A stretch of DNA of 64,000 bases from Planctomycetota bacterium (lineage in GTDB: Bacteria; Planctomycetota; GCA-002687715; DRQF01). Numbering within the stretch: the first letter of the stretch is position 1; every line of letters begins with the position of its first letter. The stretch covers positions 62,001 through 126,000 of the forward strand of contig JACKGY010000011.1 of NCBI GenBank assembly GCA_020639295.1, read 5' to 3'. Of this stretch, positions 33,906-43,166 are shown in pieces. The notes under the pieces were generated by a model. The model was not told where the DNA came from and did not search any database. It saw only the letters and a list, made by a program, of their open reading frames with translations. The translations under genes and the position numbers were made by a program.

Positions 33906-34478
33906 ATGGCCCGCAAGTCCAATATACAGACGCTGCTCGACGCCGCATTTGCGGACGCCTCGTCAGCGATCCTCAAGAACGTGATCTCGTCGATGGGCGG
34001 CAACACCACCGTCCACGACCTCGTGATTGCGATGAAGGGCACCTCCTTCGAGGATACCTTCCACGCCATGACCCTGGCCGAGCTCGGCGGCGCGATCGAC
34101 AGCGGCGGTGAAGCGACTCCGCGTCGCGGCCGTCGTCCTGGACGCCCCGCGAAGACGAAGCCGGCACCGCGGAAGACTGCCGCCCGTAAGACCTCCAGCC
34201 GGCTGAACACCCGCACCGCCGCCGGCCGCGACAAGCTCGACGAGATGATCGCAGGCATCCTCCAGGCCGCTCCCGAGGGCCTGCGCTCGGAGGCCATCAA
34301 CGCCCAGGTGCCGGCCGACACGGCTCAGATCCGGATGTCGCTGAAGCGCATGATCGCCGCCGGCCAGGTTTCGAGTACCGGCGAGAAGCGCGCCACCACC
34401 TACATCTGGGGCGGCGGCGCCGGGGCCGCGAAGCCGGCCAGGAAGCGGCGCAGCGCCAAGAAGAAGACGGCGAAGTAG
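33906..34478 (+). CDS. histone-H1-like / AT-hook DNA-binding protein, truncated by an amber codon
   Basis: 190 aa. An N-terminal helical segment is followed by an AT-hook-like GRRPGRP at 75-81, a Lys/Ala/Arg linker, a winged-helix-like domain about 105-168 (RDKLDEMIAGILQAAPEGLR, IRMSLKRMIAAGQV) and a basic tail ending KRRSAKKKTAK. The in-frame TAG at 34476-34478 is followed by 39 more codons of the same Lys/Arg/Ala-rich composition up to TGA at 34596, so a longer tail was probably lost by a single AAG-to-TAG change. Likely a nucleoid-associated protein. Confidence 0.75.
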   Translation: MARKSNIQTLLDAAFADASSAILKNVISSMGGNTTVHDLVIAMKGTSFEDTFHAMTLAELGGAIDSGGEATPRRGRRPGRPAKTKPAPRKTAARKTSSRLNTRTAAGRDKLDEMIAGILQAAPEGLRSEAINAQVPADTAQIRMSLKRMIAAGQVSSTGEKRATTYIWGGGAGAAKPARKRRSAKKKTAK

Positions 34479-34598
34479 AAGGCCGCGAAGAAGCGTCCGG
34501 CCCGCAAGAAGGTGTCCAAGAGAGGGCGCAAGAAGGTCGCGGCCAAGAGAAAGCGCTCGACGAAGGCGTCGCAGGCTAAGGACGCCTCAGCTTCCTGA
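34479..34598 (+). pseudogene. orphaned basic tail of the histone-H1-like protein
   Basis: In frame with 33906-34478 after the TAG: KAAKKRPARKKVSKRGRKK then VAAKRKRSTKASQAKDASAS and stop. The Lys-rich composition matches H1-like C-termini exactly. Readthrough or suppression would restore a 230-residue protein. Confidence 0.7.
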
Positions 34599-34752
34599 CC
34601 GCCCGAGTCTGACTCGGAGCGCCGCGCCCCCCGCGCGCGACCTCTTCGTCTGTCTCCGAGTCCGACCGCTTGCGCGAACGGCCAATCGAGGTGTAGTCTG
34701 ACGGCCCCGTCGGGTGAGTCAGGTCCATCGTGCGGCGTGAAGTCAGGCGATC

Positions 34753-37605
34753 ATGGCAAGGAAGAAGAAGAGCGACGACATGACCTTCCTCGGGAAGGTC
34801 GGTTCGGTGTGCTTGGTCATCGGTTGCATCGGCGTGCTCGCGACGTGGAGCGAGAACAAGGCCGCGGCGGTCTTCTGGGGCCTTGTGCTGATCGGGCCCT
34901 CGATATGGCTCTTCCGCGCTGACACTCGCCTCAAGGAGAAACGGAAGAAGCGTGCGATCGCGGACTACATGATTCCGCAGCACGTCCGAATCCTCGAGGA
35001 CTGCCTACGGCTATGCCAAGAGAGCAAGAACGCGAAGACGCGCATCGGCCGAGCGGAGCTTGGCATCGAGAAGATCCTCGCGATCGAGGACTTGAAGCCG
35101 CGAACGGTTCAGAATCGGGCGGAGCTCCTGCGGTACTTTGGCGCGGTCGTCAAGTGTGCGGAGATTGAAAGCGCCTATGCCAAGGCGGTCGCGGCCCAAA
35201 CCGCGAAGACGAGGGAGAAGAACCTCGACATCGCACGTGACCTTCTGCGGCAAGCGCCGGTGACCGATGACGACTTTGAGGCAGCGAAGGCCTTGGACCC
35301 GCTTTCCGGGACTACCCTGACGACGAGCGCGATCCTGGCGACTGCGAACCCGGATGCGGCCGTGCCCGAGCCGGAGACTCGGGTGCTGCCGCCGGTACTG
35401 CCGCAAGCGTTGACCTCGCCTATGCCGAGACCGGCTTCAGCCGCCAGGCCGGCGCCAGCTCCTCCGCGGAAGGCGAAGGCGGCAAGGGGCAAGTGCGCGA
35501 GTTGCTGGCTCGCGCCCGGTGAAGCCACGAAGGTTCGAGGCTACGCCATTGCCGACGGCATGATCTACGTCGGGACCACCTTGCCTGAAGTGCGCGAGTA
35601 CGGAGATGTCGATCCCGCTCTCATCAATCCGAATCTCAATGTCGCGAAGTCTCGTCCCGACCATCCGGGCGAGGGCATGGGCTACTGGCCGAGCTACAGC
35701 CGAATCCCGCCCGCATGCCGAGCGGCCTATCTCGAATGGCTCGCCGACGGGCGCAAGGACCCCGAGGCCTACATCGGCTACGTATTCCTCTACTACTACG
35801 GACTCGAGCGGCGGGCGCTCATCGACGCTGAATCCGACGAGGAGGCGGCGCAGGAGTTGCCGGCCATCCGAGCGGAAGTCGAGCGGCTCCTTCGGATCTA
35901 CCGAGGCAACGGTTCCTTCAGAGGCTACGCGAGCGGCTTCCTCGGCTTGCTGGCCGCCCGTGAGATCGGGCACTGGCGCGATACGGAGCCGAGACCCTGG
36001 CGAGAAGGCTACGAGCTTCCGCTTGACATGCGTCTCTCGATCGGGCTCATCGCCAAGTGCGGCGACAAACTGCCGGTGGACTGGGCCTTCGCCTGGGTGA
36101 CGAGTGACCCGGAGTTTCGCCTCAGGACGCCCGCCACACGTTGCCAGAAGGAGTTCGAAGCCCTGTTTAAGAGGCGCTACGCAGATGCGCACGGAGAGGG
36201 GATCTCGCTCCGAGTGAGCAAGCGAACCGTCCCGCTCGAATACCATCCGGCAAGCTCCTCTTTCGGAGGCACCTTCCGTCTGAAGACGGAAGTCCCCGAC
36301 GTGACCGGGCTGGTCGGTCCCCGGCGGAAGCTCGAAGAAATCGTCTCTCGCTGCTGCGATGAACTTGACCCCTACAGTCGCTGGTGCGGTCGGAACCCCG
36401 GCGAAATCGACAGTCTCGAAGCCGTGGCATTCATGCCGGAGGCGATCCTCGATGAGCATGCGCCGCGCTCATTCACGAGCTTTCGGTCGGAGCTGCACGG
36501 ACTCATGGGCGACGATAGGCAGGCGGTCGTCTCGGCGTCACCGCTCCTGCAGAATTGGCTCTCGCGAGACGGGGGACGGCTGAAGAAGAAGACCAGCGTG
36601 GAGGTCGCGCAGCTCTTGGCCCGAGCGGGAGTGGGGCTCGTCCCCGACGTGAGATTCGGCAGCCAGTCGATCTCTTCCTCGGATCCTGTCGTTCTCTACC
36701 GACTTGGCGAAGGGGATGCTGAGTACTCGGCCCCGTCGCCTGGATTCGCGGCTGCGAGTCTCCTCATTCACCTCGCGGCCATGGTGGCGGCCGCGGACGG
36801 CGAGATTGCTGAAGAGGAGAGGGCGAAGCTCGAGGAGCACCTCGCGACAGGGCTCGTGCTCGAAGATGCCGAGCGTCGCCGCCTCAGAGCCCAACTCGAA
36901 CGACTGCTGCTGCAGCCGCCTGGCGTTGCCGGGCTGAAGAAGCGTGTCGAGTTGCTTCCTCTCGAACAGCGCGACGCCATCGCCAAGTTCCTCGTGGAGG
37001 TGGCGCTCGCCGATGGTCGGATCGATGCCGGCGAGGTTCAGGTCCTGACCAAGATCTTCCGAATCCTGGATCTCGATCCCGCGACCGTGCACGACGCCCT
37101 GCATCATGCCCAGACATCCGACGCTGGCGCCGGGCCGGTCCTCGTGAGCCCGGCAGGTGCCCCCAGGGGAGGGCACAAGATCCCGGGGCGGCCGTCGGAC
37201 GCGGACGATCGTGGACAGGAGCCGGTCGCGCAGCCGCGATCTCTTGACATGGCCGCCGTGCAGGCGAAGCTCACGGAGACTGCTGCCGTGGCTTCCTTGC
37301 TCTCGGGGATCTTCGAGGAGGACGACGAGCAGCCAACCGCGAATGCAGGCGCGTCGGCACCGGAGACAACTGACGGCGTCGAAGGCCTGGATGCACAGCA
37401 TGGAGCTCTGCTCCGCCGTCTCGGGGAACGCCAATCCTGGGCTTCCTCCGACTACGCGGCGCTCGCCGACTCGCTGGGCCTTTTGCCTGACGGGGCGCTC
37501 GAGGTCCTGAACGAGTTCGCCTTCGACAAATGCGATGCTCCGCTGGCGGAAGGTGAGGACCCGATCGAGATTGACATGGACGTATTCGAGGAACTCATCC
37601 AGTGA
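34753..37605 (+). CDS. sngA: TerB-domain protein of a Shango-type defence system
   Basis: A 950-aa protein. Two N-terminal membrane segments (about 12-32 and 37-55) precede a linker. A TerB_N domain contains YWPSYSRIPPACRAAYLEWL followed by ADGRKDPEAYIGYVFLYYYG. A TerB-like helical domain lies about 665-780 (AAMVAAADGEIAEEERAKLE, VEVALADGRIDAGEVQVLTK, an acidic-rich repeat), then a TerB_C-like end (HGALLRRLGERQSWASSDYA). TerB proteins are thought to couple membranes with phage sensing. It overlaps the ATPase gene by 4 nt (GTGA). TerB-ATPase-helicase order matches the Shango anti-phage system. Confidence 0.8.
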   Translation: MARKKKSDDMTFLGKVGSVCLVIGCIGVLATWSENKAAAVFWGLVLIGPSIWLFRADTRLKEKRKKRAIADYMIPQHVRILEDCLRLCQESKNAKTRIGRAELGIEKILAIEDLKPRTVQNRAELLRYFGAVVKCAEIESAYAKAVAAQTAKTREKNLDIARDLLRQAPVTDDDFEAAKALDPLSGTTLTTSAILATANPDAAVPEPETRVLPPVLPQALTSPMPRPASAARPAPAPPRKAKAARGKCASCWLAPGEATKVRGYAIADGMIYVGTTLPEVREYGDVDPALINPNLNVAKSRPDHPGEGMGYWPSYSRIPPACRAAYLEWLADGRKDPEAYIGYVFLYYYGLERRALIDAESDEEAAQELPAIRAEVERLLRIYRGNGSFRGYASGFLGLLAAREIGHWRDTEPRPWREGYELPLDMRLSIGLIAKCGDKLPVDWAFAWVTSDPEFRLRTPATRCQKEFEALFKRRYADAHGEGISLRVSKRTVPLEYHPASSSFGGTFRLKTEVPDVTGLVGPRRKLEEIVSRCCDELDPYSRWCGRNPGEIDSLEAVAFMPEAILDEHAPRSFTSFRSELHGLMGDDRQAVVSASPLLQNWLSRDGGRLKKKTSVEVAQLLARAGVGLVPDVRFGSQSISSSDPVVLYRLGEGDAEYSAPSPGFAAASLLIHLAAMVAAADGEIAEEERAKLEEHLATGLVLEDAERRRLRAQLERLLLQPPGVAGLKKRVELLPLEQRDAIAKFLVEVALADGRIDAGEVQVLTKIFRILDLDPATVHDALHHAQTSDAGAGPVLVSPAGAPRGGHKIPGRPSDADDRGQEPVAQPRSLDMAAVQAKLTETAAVASLLSGIFEEDDEQPTANAGASAPETTDGVEGLDAQHGALLRRLGERQSWASSDYAALADSLGLLPDGALEVLNEFAFDKCDAPLAEGEDPIEIDMDVFEELIQ

Positions 37606-38969
37606 CGAGTCAGAGCATTCGAGCCAGGGACCGCGACGCCATCATCCAATCTCTTCGCGCCGGCGTCGTGCCGAAGCGCGGGCAGCAGCATATCCAGGTC
37701 GGCCGTGTCCGCGAAGTCGAGGTTCTGGCGAAGGACCTCGATCGAGTGGCCGATGCAGGCTCCTCCATTCGCTTCGTCATCGGTTCCTACGGCTCTGGTA
37801 AGACCTTCTTCCTGAATCTTGTCCGGTCGATCGGCCTGGAGAAGCGACTCGTTGCCGTCCATGCCGACCTCACCCCCGACCGGCGCCTCTTTTCGACCGG
37901 CGGACACGCCCGTGCACTCTACGCCGAGATGATGCGCAACATGTCCACGCGCAGCCGTCCGGACGGGGGCGCCCTCCCGGCGGTCGTCGAGAGATTCGTC
38001 TCGTCATCCCTAACGGAGGCTCGGGAGCGCGGTGTCGATCCGACCGCTATCCTGCAGGAACGCCTTGCCTCGCTCTCCGAGATGGTGGGGGGCTATGACT
38101 TCGCCCAGGTCGTCGAGTGCTACTGGCGCGGCCATGATAGCGGCGACGAACGGCTCAAGGGTGACGCTGTGCGTTGGATGCGGGCCGAGTTCGTCACCCG
38201 CACCGATGCCAGGAAGGCGCTTGGCGTCCGCACGATCATCGAAGATGCGACGGTCTACGACCACCTCAAACTCATGGGGCGTTTCGTTCGCCTTGCCGGA
38301 TTCGGCGGACTTCTCGTCTGCATGGACGAGCTGGTCAACCTCTACAAGATGGCGAGCGGCAAGGCGCGGAACACGAATTACGAGCAGATCCTCCGCATCC
38401 TCAACGACTGCCTCCAGGGGAGCGCAGAGGGCATCGGCTTCATCCTCGGGGGTACGCCCGAGTTCCTGACCGACACGCGGAGAGGGCTCTTCAGCTACCA
38501 AGCCCTTCAGACCCGGTTGTCGGAGAACAGCTTCTCGGGGAACGGCATGGTCGATTTGGCCGGTCCTGTGATTCGCCTCGCCAGCCTCTCGCCCGAGGAC
38601 ATCTACGTCCTTCTCATGAACATCCGCAACGTCTTCGCATCGGGCGAGAAGGACCAGCACCTCGTTCCTGATCAAGCATTGCGAGCCTTCATGGAGCATT
38701 GCTCGAAGCGGGTGGGCGAGGCCTACTTCAGGACGCCGCGGAACACGATTCGCGAGTTCGTGCACCTCCTTGCAATCCTGGAGCAGAACCCCGGGCACGA
38801 CTGGACCGATCTCATCGCCCACTCGAACATCGAGGAAGAAGGCGACCCGGATCTGGCGCCGCTTCCCGAGGATGCCGAGGACGAGCACCAGGCCGGGCCG
38901 CCCGCCGCGGGCGGCGCCACTTCTCAGAGCGACGACGACGATGACGACCTCAGTTCCTTCAGACTCTGA
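37602..38969 (+). CDS. sngB: BREX/BrxD-like ATPase of a Shango-type defence system
   Basis: A 455-aa protein, GTG start at 37602 overlapping the sngA stop. P-loop GSYGSGKT at 61-68 and Walker B GGLLVCMDEL at 235-244. GQQHIQVGREVE-like opening and the order of motifs fit the DUF2791/BrxD ATP-binding family used in BREX type 2 and Shango loci. The C-terminus is an acidic linker ending in a run of Asp residues. It overlaps the helicase gene by 29 bp. Confidence 0.8.
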   Translation: MTSQSIRARDRDAIIQSLRAGVVPKRGQQHIQVGRVREVEVLAKDLDRVADAGSSIRFVIGSYGSGKTFFLNLVRSIGLEKRLVAVHADLTPDRRLFSTGGHARALYAEMMRNMSTRSRPDGGALPAVVERFVSSSLTEARERGVDPTAILQERLASLSEMVGGYDFAQVVECYWRGHDSGDERLKGDAVRWMRAEFVTRTDARKALGVRTIIEDATVYDHLKLMGRFVRLAGFGGLLVCMDELVNLYKMASGKARNTNYEQILRILNDCLQGSAEGIGFILGGTPEFLTDTRRGLFSYQALQTRLSENSFSGNGMVDLAGPVIRLASLSPEDIYVLLMNIRNVFASGEKDQHLVPDQALRAFMEHCSKRVGEAYFRTPRNTIREFVHLLAILEQNPGHDWTDLIAHSNIEEEGDPDLAPLPEDAEDEHQAGPPAAGGATSQSDDDDDDLSSFRL

Positions 38970-41184
38970 GGACTCCCGATCCTCCGAGGGCAGCTCGCAG
39001 GCCTTCGAACTCCTCCATGAGCGGGTCCAGGAGTGGATCTGGAGACAGAACTGGACCGAGTTGCGAGACGCCCAAGAGCGGGCCATCCGTCCGATCCTGG
39101 AGAGGAAGCGCGATCTCGTCATCGCCGCGGCAACGGCCGCGGGGAAGACGGAGGCGGCCTTCCTGCCGATCTGTTCCGAGCTTGTCGATGCCGCAGCCGG
39201 CAGTGTTCGGGCGCTCTACGTCTCGCCCCTGAAGGCCCTCATCAATGACCAGTTCCGGAGACTCGAGGAACTCTGCGAGGCACTCCACATCCCAGTCCAT
39301 CGCTGGCACGGGGACGTGGGAAGCCACAAGAAGAGGGTCGTGCTCGAGAAGCCCTCGGGCATTCTCCTGATCACGCCAGAGTCGCTCGAAGCGATCTTCG
39401 TCAATCAGGGGCACCGCCTCGGCCATGTCTTCCCGAACCTCGATTGGGTCGTGCTGGACGAGCTGCATGCCTACATCGGCAGCGATCGCGGACGACAAGT
39501 CCAGTCCCTGCTCCACCGTCTCGAGACGAGGCTTCGCCGTCGGACCATGCGCATCGGTCTCAGCGCGACGCTCGGGGACATGGGGCTGGCGGCCGAGTAC
39601 CTCCGACCGAGGATGTCCGGCGAGGTCGACTGCATCGTCTCCGAGTCCACCGGGCAGTCAGTCATGCTTCAGATTCGGGGCTACACGTCACTCGGGGAGT
39701 CCGTCGCTGCCGACGGGGAAGGGGATGATGCTGGTCCGCTCGTCGACTCCGATGTGCACGCGATCTCGCGACACCTCCTGAAGGTGCTCAGGGGGACCGA
39801 CAACCTCGTCTTCGCGAACTCGCGCCGTGATGTCGAGACCTACGCGGACCTCCTCCGCCGGTCCTGCGAACGCCAGCGATTCCCGAACGAGTTCCTTCCC
39901 CATCACGGGAATCTGTCGAAGGAGCTGAGGGAGGACGTCGAGGCGAGGCTGAAGGACACGAGCGCGCCGATGACCGCGATTTGCACCTCGACGCTCGAAA
40001 TGGGCATCGACATCGGCCAGGTTTCGACCATCGCCCAGATCAGGGCGCCGTTTTCGGTCGCGAGTCTTCGGCAGCGACTCGGCCGATCGGGGCGAAGGGG
40101 CGAGCCGTCAGTTCTCCGGATCTACATCTCCGAGAGCGAGATCCGGGAGGGGACAGCTCTTCTCGACCAGCTTCGGCCCGAGCTCGTGCAGTCGGTCGCC
40201 ATGACGGAACTCCTGATCGCGAGATGGTGCGAGCCACCGGAGCACGGTGCACTGCACCTCTCGACCTTGATCCACCAGACCCTCGCAATGATCGCGGAGC
40301 GGGGCGGCTGCTCGCCGAAGGCGCTCTGGCAGATTCTCTGCAGCACAGGGCCCTTCCAATCCGTGTCCGCAGCGAATTTCAAGGCAATGCTGCGGACGAT
40401 GGCAAAGCGCGAACTCGTCACCCAGGCAGCAGACGGTGATCTGGTCCTCGGCGAGAAGGGTGAGAAGATCGTCAACCACTTCAGCTTCTTCGCGGTCTTC
40501 CCGACCCCGGAGGAGTTCCGCGTGGTCCACAACGGACAGACGATCGGTCGGATGTCGTCGGCATACCCGGTCAGTGAGGAAGGCAGCATCATCTTCGGTG
40601 GCCGACGGTGGCGGGTCATTTCGGTCGACATGGAGGAGATGACAGTTGTCGTCGCGCCGGCTGGAGGCGGTTGCGTGCCGCGATTCGAGGGTCAGCCGGG
40701 GGGATTGGTGCACGATGTCGTGCGCCAGAAGATGCGCGTCATCTACGAGGCCGGAGACTTCCCATCCTACCTGAACGAGCCCGCGAAGGAGCTCTTGGTC
40801 GAGGGCCGTCGGACCTACGTTCGGCTTCGGCTCGATGAGCGCACGATCGTCGCGGACGGGAAGAACACCATGATCTTCCTCTGCCGCGGGGACCGCATTG
40901 CCGGAACTCTTGCGGCCATGCTGACTGCCCGGGGAGTGGACGCGGTGGCCCATGGGCCCGCGATTCAGTGCGACGAGAACGGACCGAAGGAAGTGGAGAC
41001 GTGCCTGGGGGATCTCGTTGATGCTCCGATCAATAATCCGTCCGTGCTTGCGGAATCCGTCGTGAACAAGCGCGCGGCGAAGTATGACTGGGCGCTCGAT
41101 GATGAGCTGTTGAGCGCGGACTACGCTTCGCGGGCGTTCGACATCCCGGGTGCGATCCAGGCGGCCGAGGCCATACTTGGATAG
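38941..41184 (+). CDS. sngC: DEAD/DEAH (Lhr/BrxHI-like) helicase of a Shango-type defence system
   Basis: 747 aa from ATG 38941. Superfamily 2 motifs are complete: ATAAGKTE at 64-71, VSPLKAL, TPESLE, DELH at 173-176, GLSATLG, ICTSTLEMGIDIG and QRLGRSGRRG. The C-terminal region beyond 450 resembles Lhr/BrxHI helicases. It should unwind nucleic acid with the SngB ATPase. The start was chosen because it lies inside the end of sngB with the DEAD-box domain beginning about 40 residues later; upstream in-frame codons only read sngB in another frame. Confidence 0.82.
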   Translation: MTTSVPSDSEDSRSSEGSSQAFELLHERVQEWIWRQNWTELRDAQERAIRPILERKRDLVIAAATAAGKTEAAFLPICSELVDAAAGSVRALYVSPLKALINDQFRRLEELCEALHIPVHRWHGDVGSHKKRVVLEKPSGILLITPESLEAIFVNQGHRLGHVFPNLDWVVLDELHAYIGSDRGRQVQSLLHRLETRLRRRTMRIGLSATLGDMGLAAEYLRPRMSGEVDCIVSESTGQSVMLQIRGYTSLGESVAADGEGDDAGPLVDSDVHAISRHLLKVLRGTDNLVFANSRRDVETYADLLRRSCERQRFPNEFLPHHGNLSKELREDVEARLKDTSAPMTAICTSTLEMGIDIGQVSTIAQIRAPFSVASLRQRLGRSGRRGEPSVLRIYISESEIREGTALLDQLRPELVQSVAMTELLIARWCEPPEHGALHLSTLIHQTLAMIAERGGCSPKALWQILCSTGPFQSVSAANFKAMLRTMAKRELVTQAADGDLVLGEKGEKIVNHFSFFAVFPTPEEFRVVHNGQTIGRMSSAYPVSEEGSIIFGGRRWRVISVDMEEMTVVVAPAGGGCVPRFEGQPGGLVHDVVRQKMRVIYEAGDFPSYLNEPAKELLVEGRRTYVRLRLDERTIVADGKNTMIFLCRGDRIAGTLAAMLTARGVDAVAHGPAIQCDENGPKEVETCLGDLVDAPINNPSVLAESVVNKRAAKYDWALDDELLSADYASRAFDIPGAIQAAEAILG

Positions 41185-41678
41185 AACGAAACCTGTATGC
41201 GCAGGTCGTCGCGCTGCAACCCCAACTTGGAGCGGGCAGGAAGTCGATCCTGTGGCGCGGACTGCCACTCCTGTTATCGCGCTACGCTCGCGGGGGAAGT
41301 GTGGCAGCCGTTCGACTCCGCCCTCCCGGCGTCACACAGAGAAGTGAGTAGCGTGTGATTGTCGAGAGATTCGATCAGGCGCGTCCGTGCCCAGGTCCGA
41401 CTGTCGCGAGGTTTTGAACGGGGTTTGGCAGTGCGCCGGACACCGTACTGGAGTGGATCGATAGTGCCTCACGAGCGATGCGCCGGCACTCGAACTCGTC
41501 GTTCTTCGGGAATCTCGAGATTCCTTTTGACTTCCTCGACACCGCGGGAGTATGACGATCGTCAAGCGTAACGAGAGGGGTTCAGGTACCCCGACGCAAG
41601 ACAACCGACCGTTCTTCTAGCCGGCGAGAACCATCGACCAGGCGCTTGGGAAAGGTCCGATCATGTCAGGAGCAGGCC
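41185..41678. other. 494-bp gap between the defence operon and the paralog array
   Basis: Short frames on both strands look random. Nothing recognisable is seen except a ribosome site (CAGGAGCAGG) right before 41679. Expected to hold the sngC transcript end and the paralog array promoter. Confidence 0.45.
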
Positions 41679-42020
41679 ATGATGAATGAAGCCGTTACCG
41701 TCTTCAGACGCCAGTACCTCATCGATACTGGTGTTGCTGTGATCACCTCATCGCCCATCGAAGCTCGGGGGAACGAGGTTGTATTGTCGGTCCTTCTGAT
41801 CAACGCGGTCGTGTCCGGGGGACGACTGATTGTCTATCTCGAAGGAAGCTACGACGGTCAGTCTTGGTTCGATCTGGCTACAAACGTGAGCCTCACGGCT
41901 TTTGGACACGGCTCCGCGTCCAAGTCCGGCCTAGATAGCGCCTATGTGCGATTGCGCGCTGTTGCGGAGGCTACCGCTGAGGTAATCTTCGATGCGACCG
42001 TCGCCTTCTCGGAGCAGTAG
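41679..42020 (+). CDS. paralog 1 of a tandem beta-rich EGSYDG family
   Basis: 113 aa; ATG 41679 or 41682, after AGGAG. Sequence order shared with the next four genes: QYLIDTGVAVITSSPIEARG, NEVVLSVLLINAVVSGGRLI, EGSYDGQSW, DSAYVRLRAVAEATAEVIF and the end AFSEQ. Predicted all-beta, no signal peptide. The GN.V.L.V.L / EGSYDG..W pattern is like carbohydrate-binding or phage tail-type beta sandwiches, but no family is recognised. Confidence 0.7.
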   Translation: MMNEAVTVFRRQYLIDTGVAVITSSPIEARGNEVVLSVLLINAVVSGGRLIVYLEGSYDGQSWFDLATNVSLTAFGHGSASKSGLDSAYVRLRAVAEATAEVIFDATVAFSEQ

Positions 42021-42022
42021 AG

Positions 42023-42421
42023 ATGGGCGACACGAGAGCGCGCATAGTTCGGGCTCTGGATTGGGCGTACTTTGAGCGGAATGCTGGTGGCACAACCGCG
42101 ACCCAAGCGAACTCCGAACCCGTGCAAGTCTCGGGTAATTCGGTTCGCCTTCAAGGTCAGCTGCTCAGGGCTTCCGGCCTCGGACCCTCGTTGAAGCTCA
42201 ACTTGCGGATGGAGGGGAGCTACGACGGACTCGTTTGGCTCACTACAGGTCTCACGGACTCCTCGCTGCGACTGCAGTACTCAGGCAGCGGACCCGCCTT
42301 CAAGGCAACAGTGGCCGCCGCTACGATCGATTTCGCGCTCATCCGCGTTGCTGCGCTTCTGGCAACGGGAGGGAACGCTAAGGCGCTGTTTGCTGCTGAT
42401 CTGGTCTTCACCGAGCAGTGA
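42023..42421 (+). CDS. paralog 2 of the EGSYDG family
   Basis: 132 aa, starting 2 bp after paralog 1 stops. Contains SGNSVRLQGQLLRASGLG, MEGSYDGLVWLTTGL, TIDFALIRVAALLATGG and ends VFTEQ. An N-terminal extension of about 15 residues (MGDTRARIVRALDWAYFERN) distinguishes it from paralogs 1 and 4. Translational coupling with paralog 1 is likely. Confidence 0.7.
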   Translation: MGDTRARIVRALDWAYFERNAGGTTATQANSEPVQVSGNSVRLQGQLLRASGLGPSLKLNLRMEGSYDGLVWLTTGLTDSSLRLQYSGSGPAFKATVAAATIDFALIRVAALLATGGNAKALFAADLVFTEQ

Positions 42422-42433
42422 GAAAGGACGGTC

Positions 42434-42796
42434 ATGCAGGAGGCTCTCGAGGTTGATCTCGGTAGGATCTTCGTCTCCACCGCGACGAATTGCGTCGATC
42501 AGGCGCACGGCCCGGTCGTGCAAGTCCGAGGGAATACGGCCGTTCTCTCCGTTACGGTCGAATCAGCGGCCTCGCTGGGAACGTTTGACTTGGATGTTCA
42601 GGTCGAGGGAAGTTACGATGGTGTCGTATGGTCGACATCTGACATCGACGACCTCTCCTGCGGCTTCACCGTCGCAGAGCCGGCGAATCAGGCGTCCAAC
42701 GGCATTCCCATAATCTATCCATACCTAAGAGTGCGAACGACCGTTTCCCAGGGAACGGTGCTCCTTGGTATTTCACTTTCTTTCATCGAAGAGTAG
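42434..42796 (+). CDS. paralog 3 of the EGSYDG family
   Basis: 120 aa. RGNTAVLSVTVESAASLGTF, VEGSYDGVVWSTSDIDD, YPYLRVRTTVSQGTVLLGI, ending LSFIEE, a variant of the F(S/T)EQ ending. It begins 12 bp after paralog 2. More diverged in the middle loop (CGFTVAEPANQASNGIP). Confidence 0.68.
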   Translation: MQEALEVDLGRIFVSTATNCVDQAHGPVVQVRGNTAVLSVTVESAASLGTFDLDVQVEGSYDGVVWSTSDIDDLSCGFTVAEPANQASNGIPIIYPYLRVRTTVSQGTVLLGISLSFIEE

Positions 42797-42809
42797 AGAG
42801 GAGATTACA

Positions 42810-43157
42810 ATGAACGAGGAAGTTGAAGTCTTCAAGAACCAGTACCTTGAAGATAGCACCATCACGATGACCTCGGCACCGATCCCCGCCAGAGGCAACA
42901 AAGTTGTAGTGAGCGTCACGGTCCTCAGCGCATTGGACTCCGGCACAGTGACCACGGTCGCGCTTCAAGGAAGCTACGATGGAAAGGCCTGGGTCGGCAC
43001 GACGCTCACCACAACGACGCTGCCGATCACTGGAGTCATGGGCTATGGATCTGGCTCGCTCAGCAACGTGGACTTCGCCTACGTCAGGCTCGCTGCCAGC
43101 GTGTCGGCCAGCGACAAGACGATCTTTGACGCCTCGGTGGCGTTCTCCAAGCAATAG
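42810..43157 (+). CDS. paralog 4 of the EGSYDG family
   Basis: 115 aa from ATG 42810 behind GAGAGGAGA. FKNQYLEDSTITMTSAPIPA matches paralog 1's FRRQYLIDT...SSPIEA; then RGNKVVVSVTVLSALDSG, LQGSYDGKAWVG, DFAYVRLAASVSASDKTIF and AFSKQ. It is the closest pair with paralog 1, suggesting an internal duplication of a two-gene unit. Confidence 0.7.
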   Translation: MNEEVEVFKNQYLEDSTITMTSAPIPARGNKVVVSVTVLSALDSGTVTTVALQGSYDGKAWVGTTLTTTTLPITGVMGYGSGSLSNVDFAYVRLAASVSASDKTIFDASVAFSKQ

Positions 43158-43166
43158 GAGCTTACG

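Noticed and set aside
38770..38940. Upstream in-frame extension of the helicase
   Set aside because: It reads the end of the ATPase gene in another frame and is Arg/Thr-rich with no similarity to helicases.
34753..38969. Tellurite resistance or BREX operon
   Set aside because: TerB alone does not mean tellurite resistance, and no TerC/D/Z or PglX/PglZ/BrxA/BrxB genes are present; the three-gene set fits Shango better.
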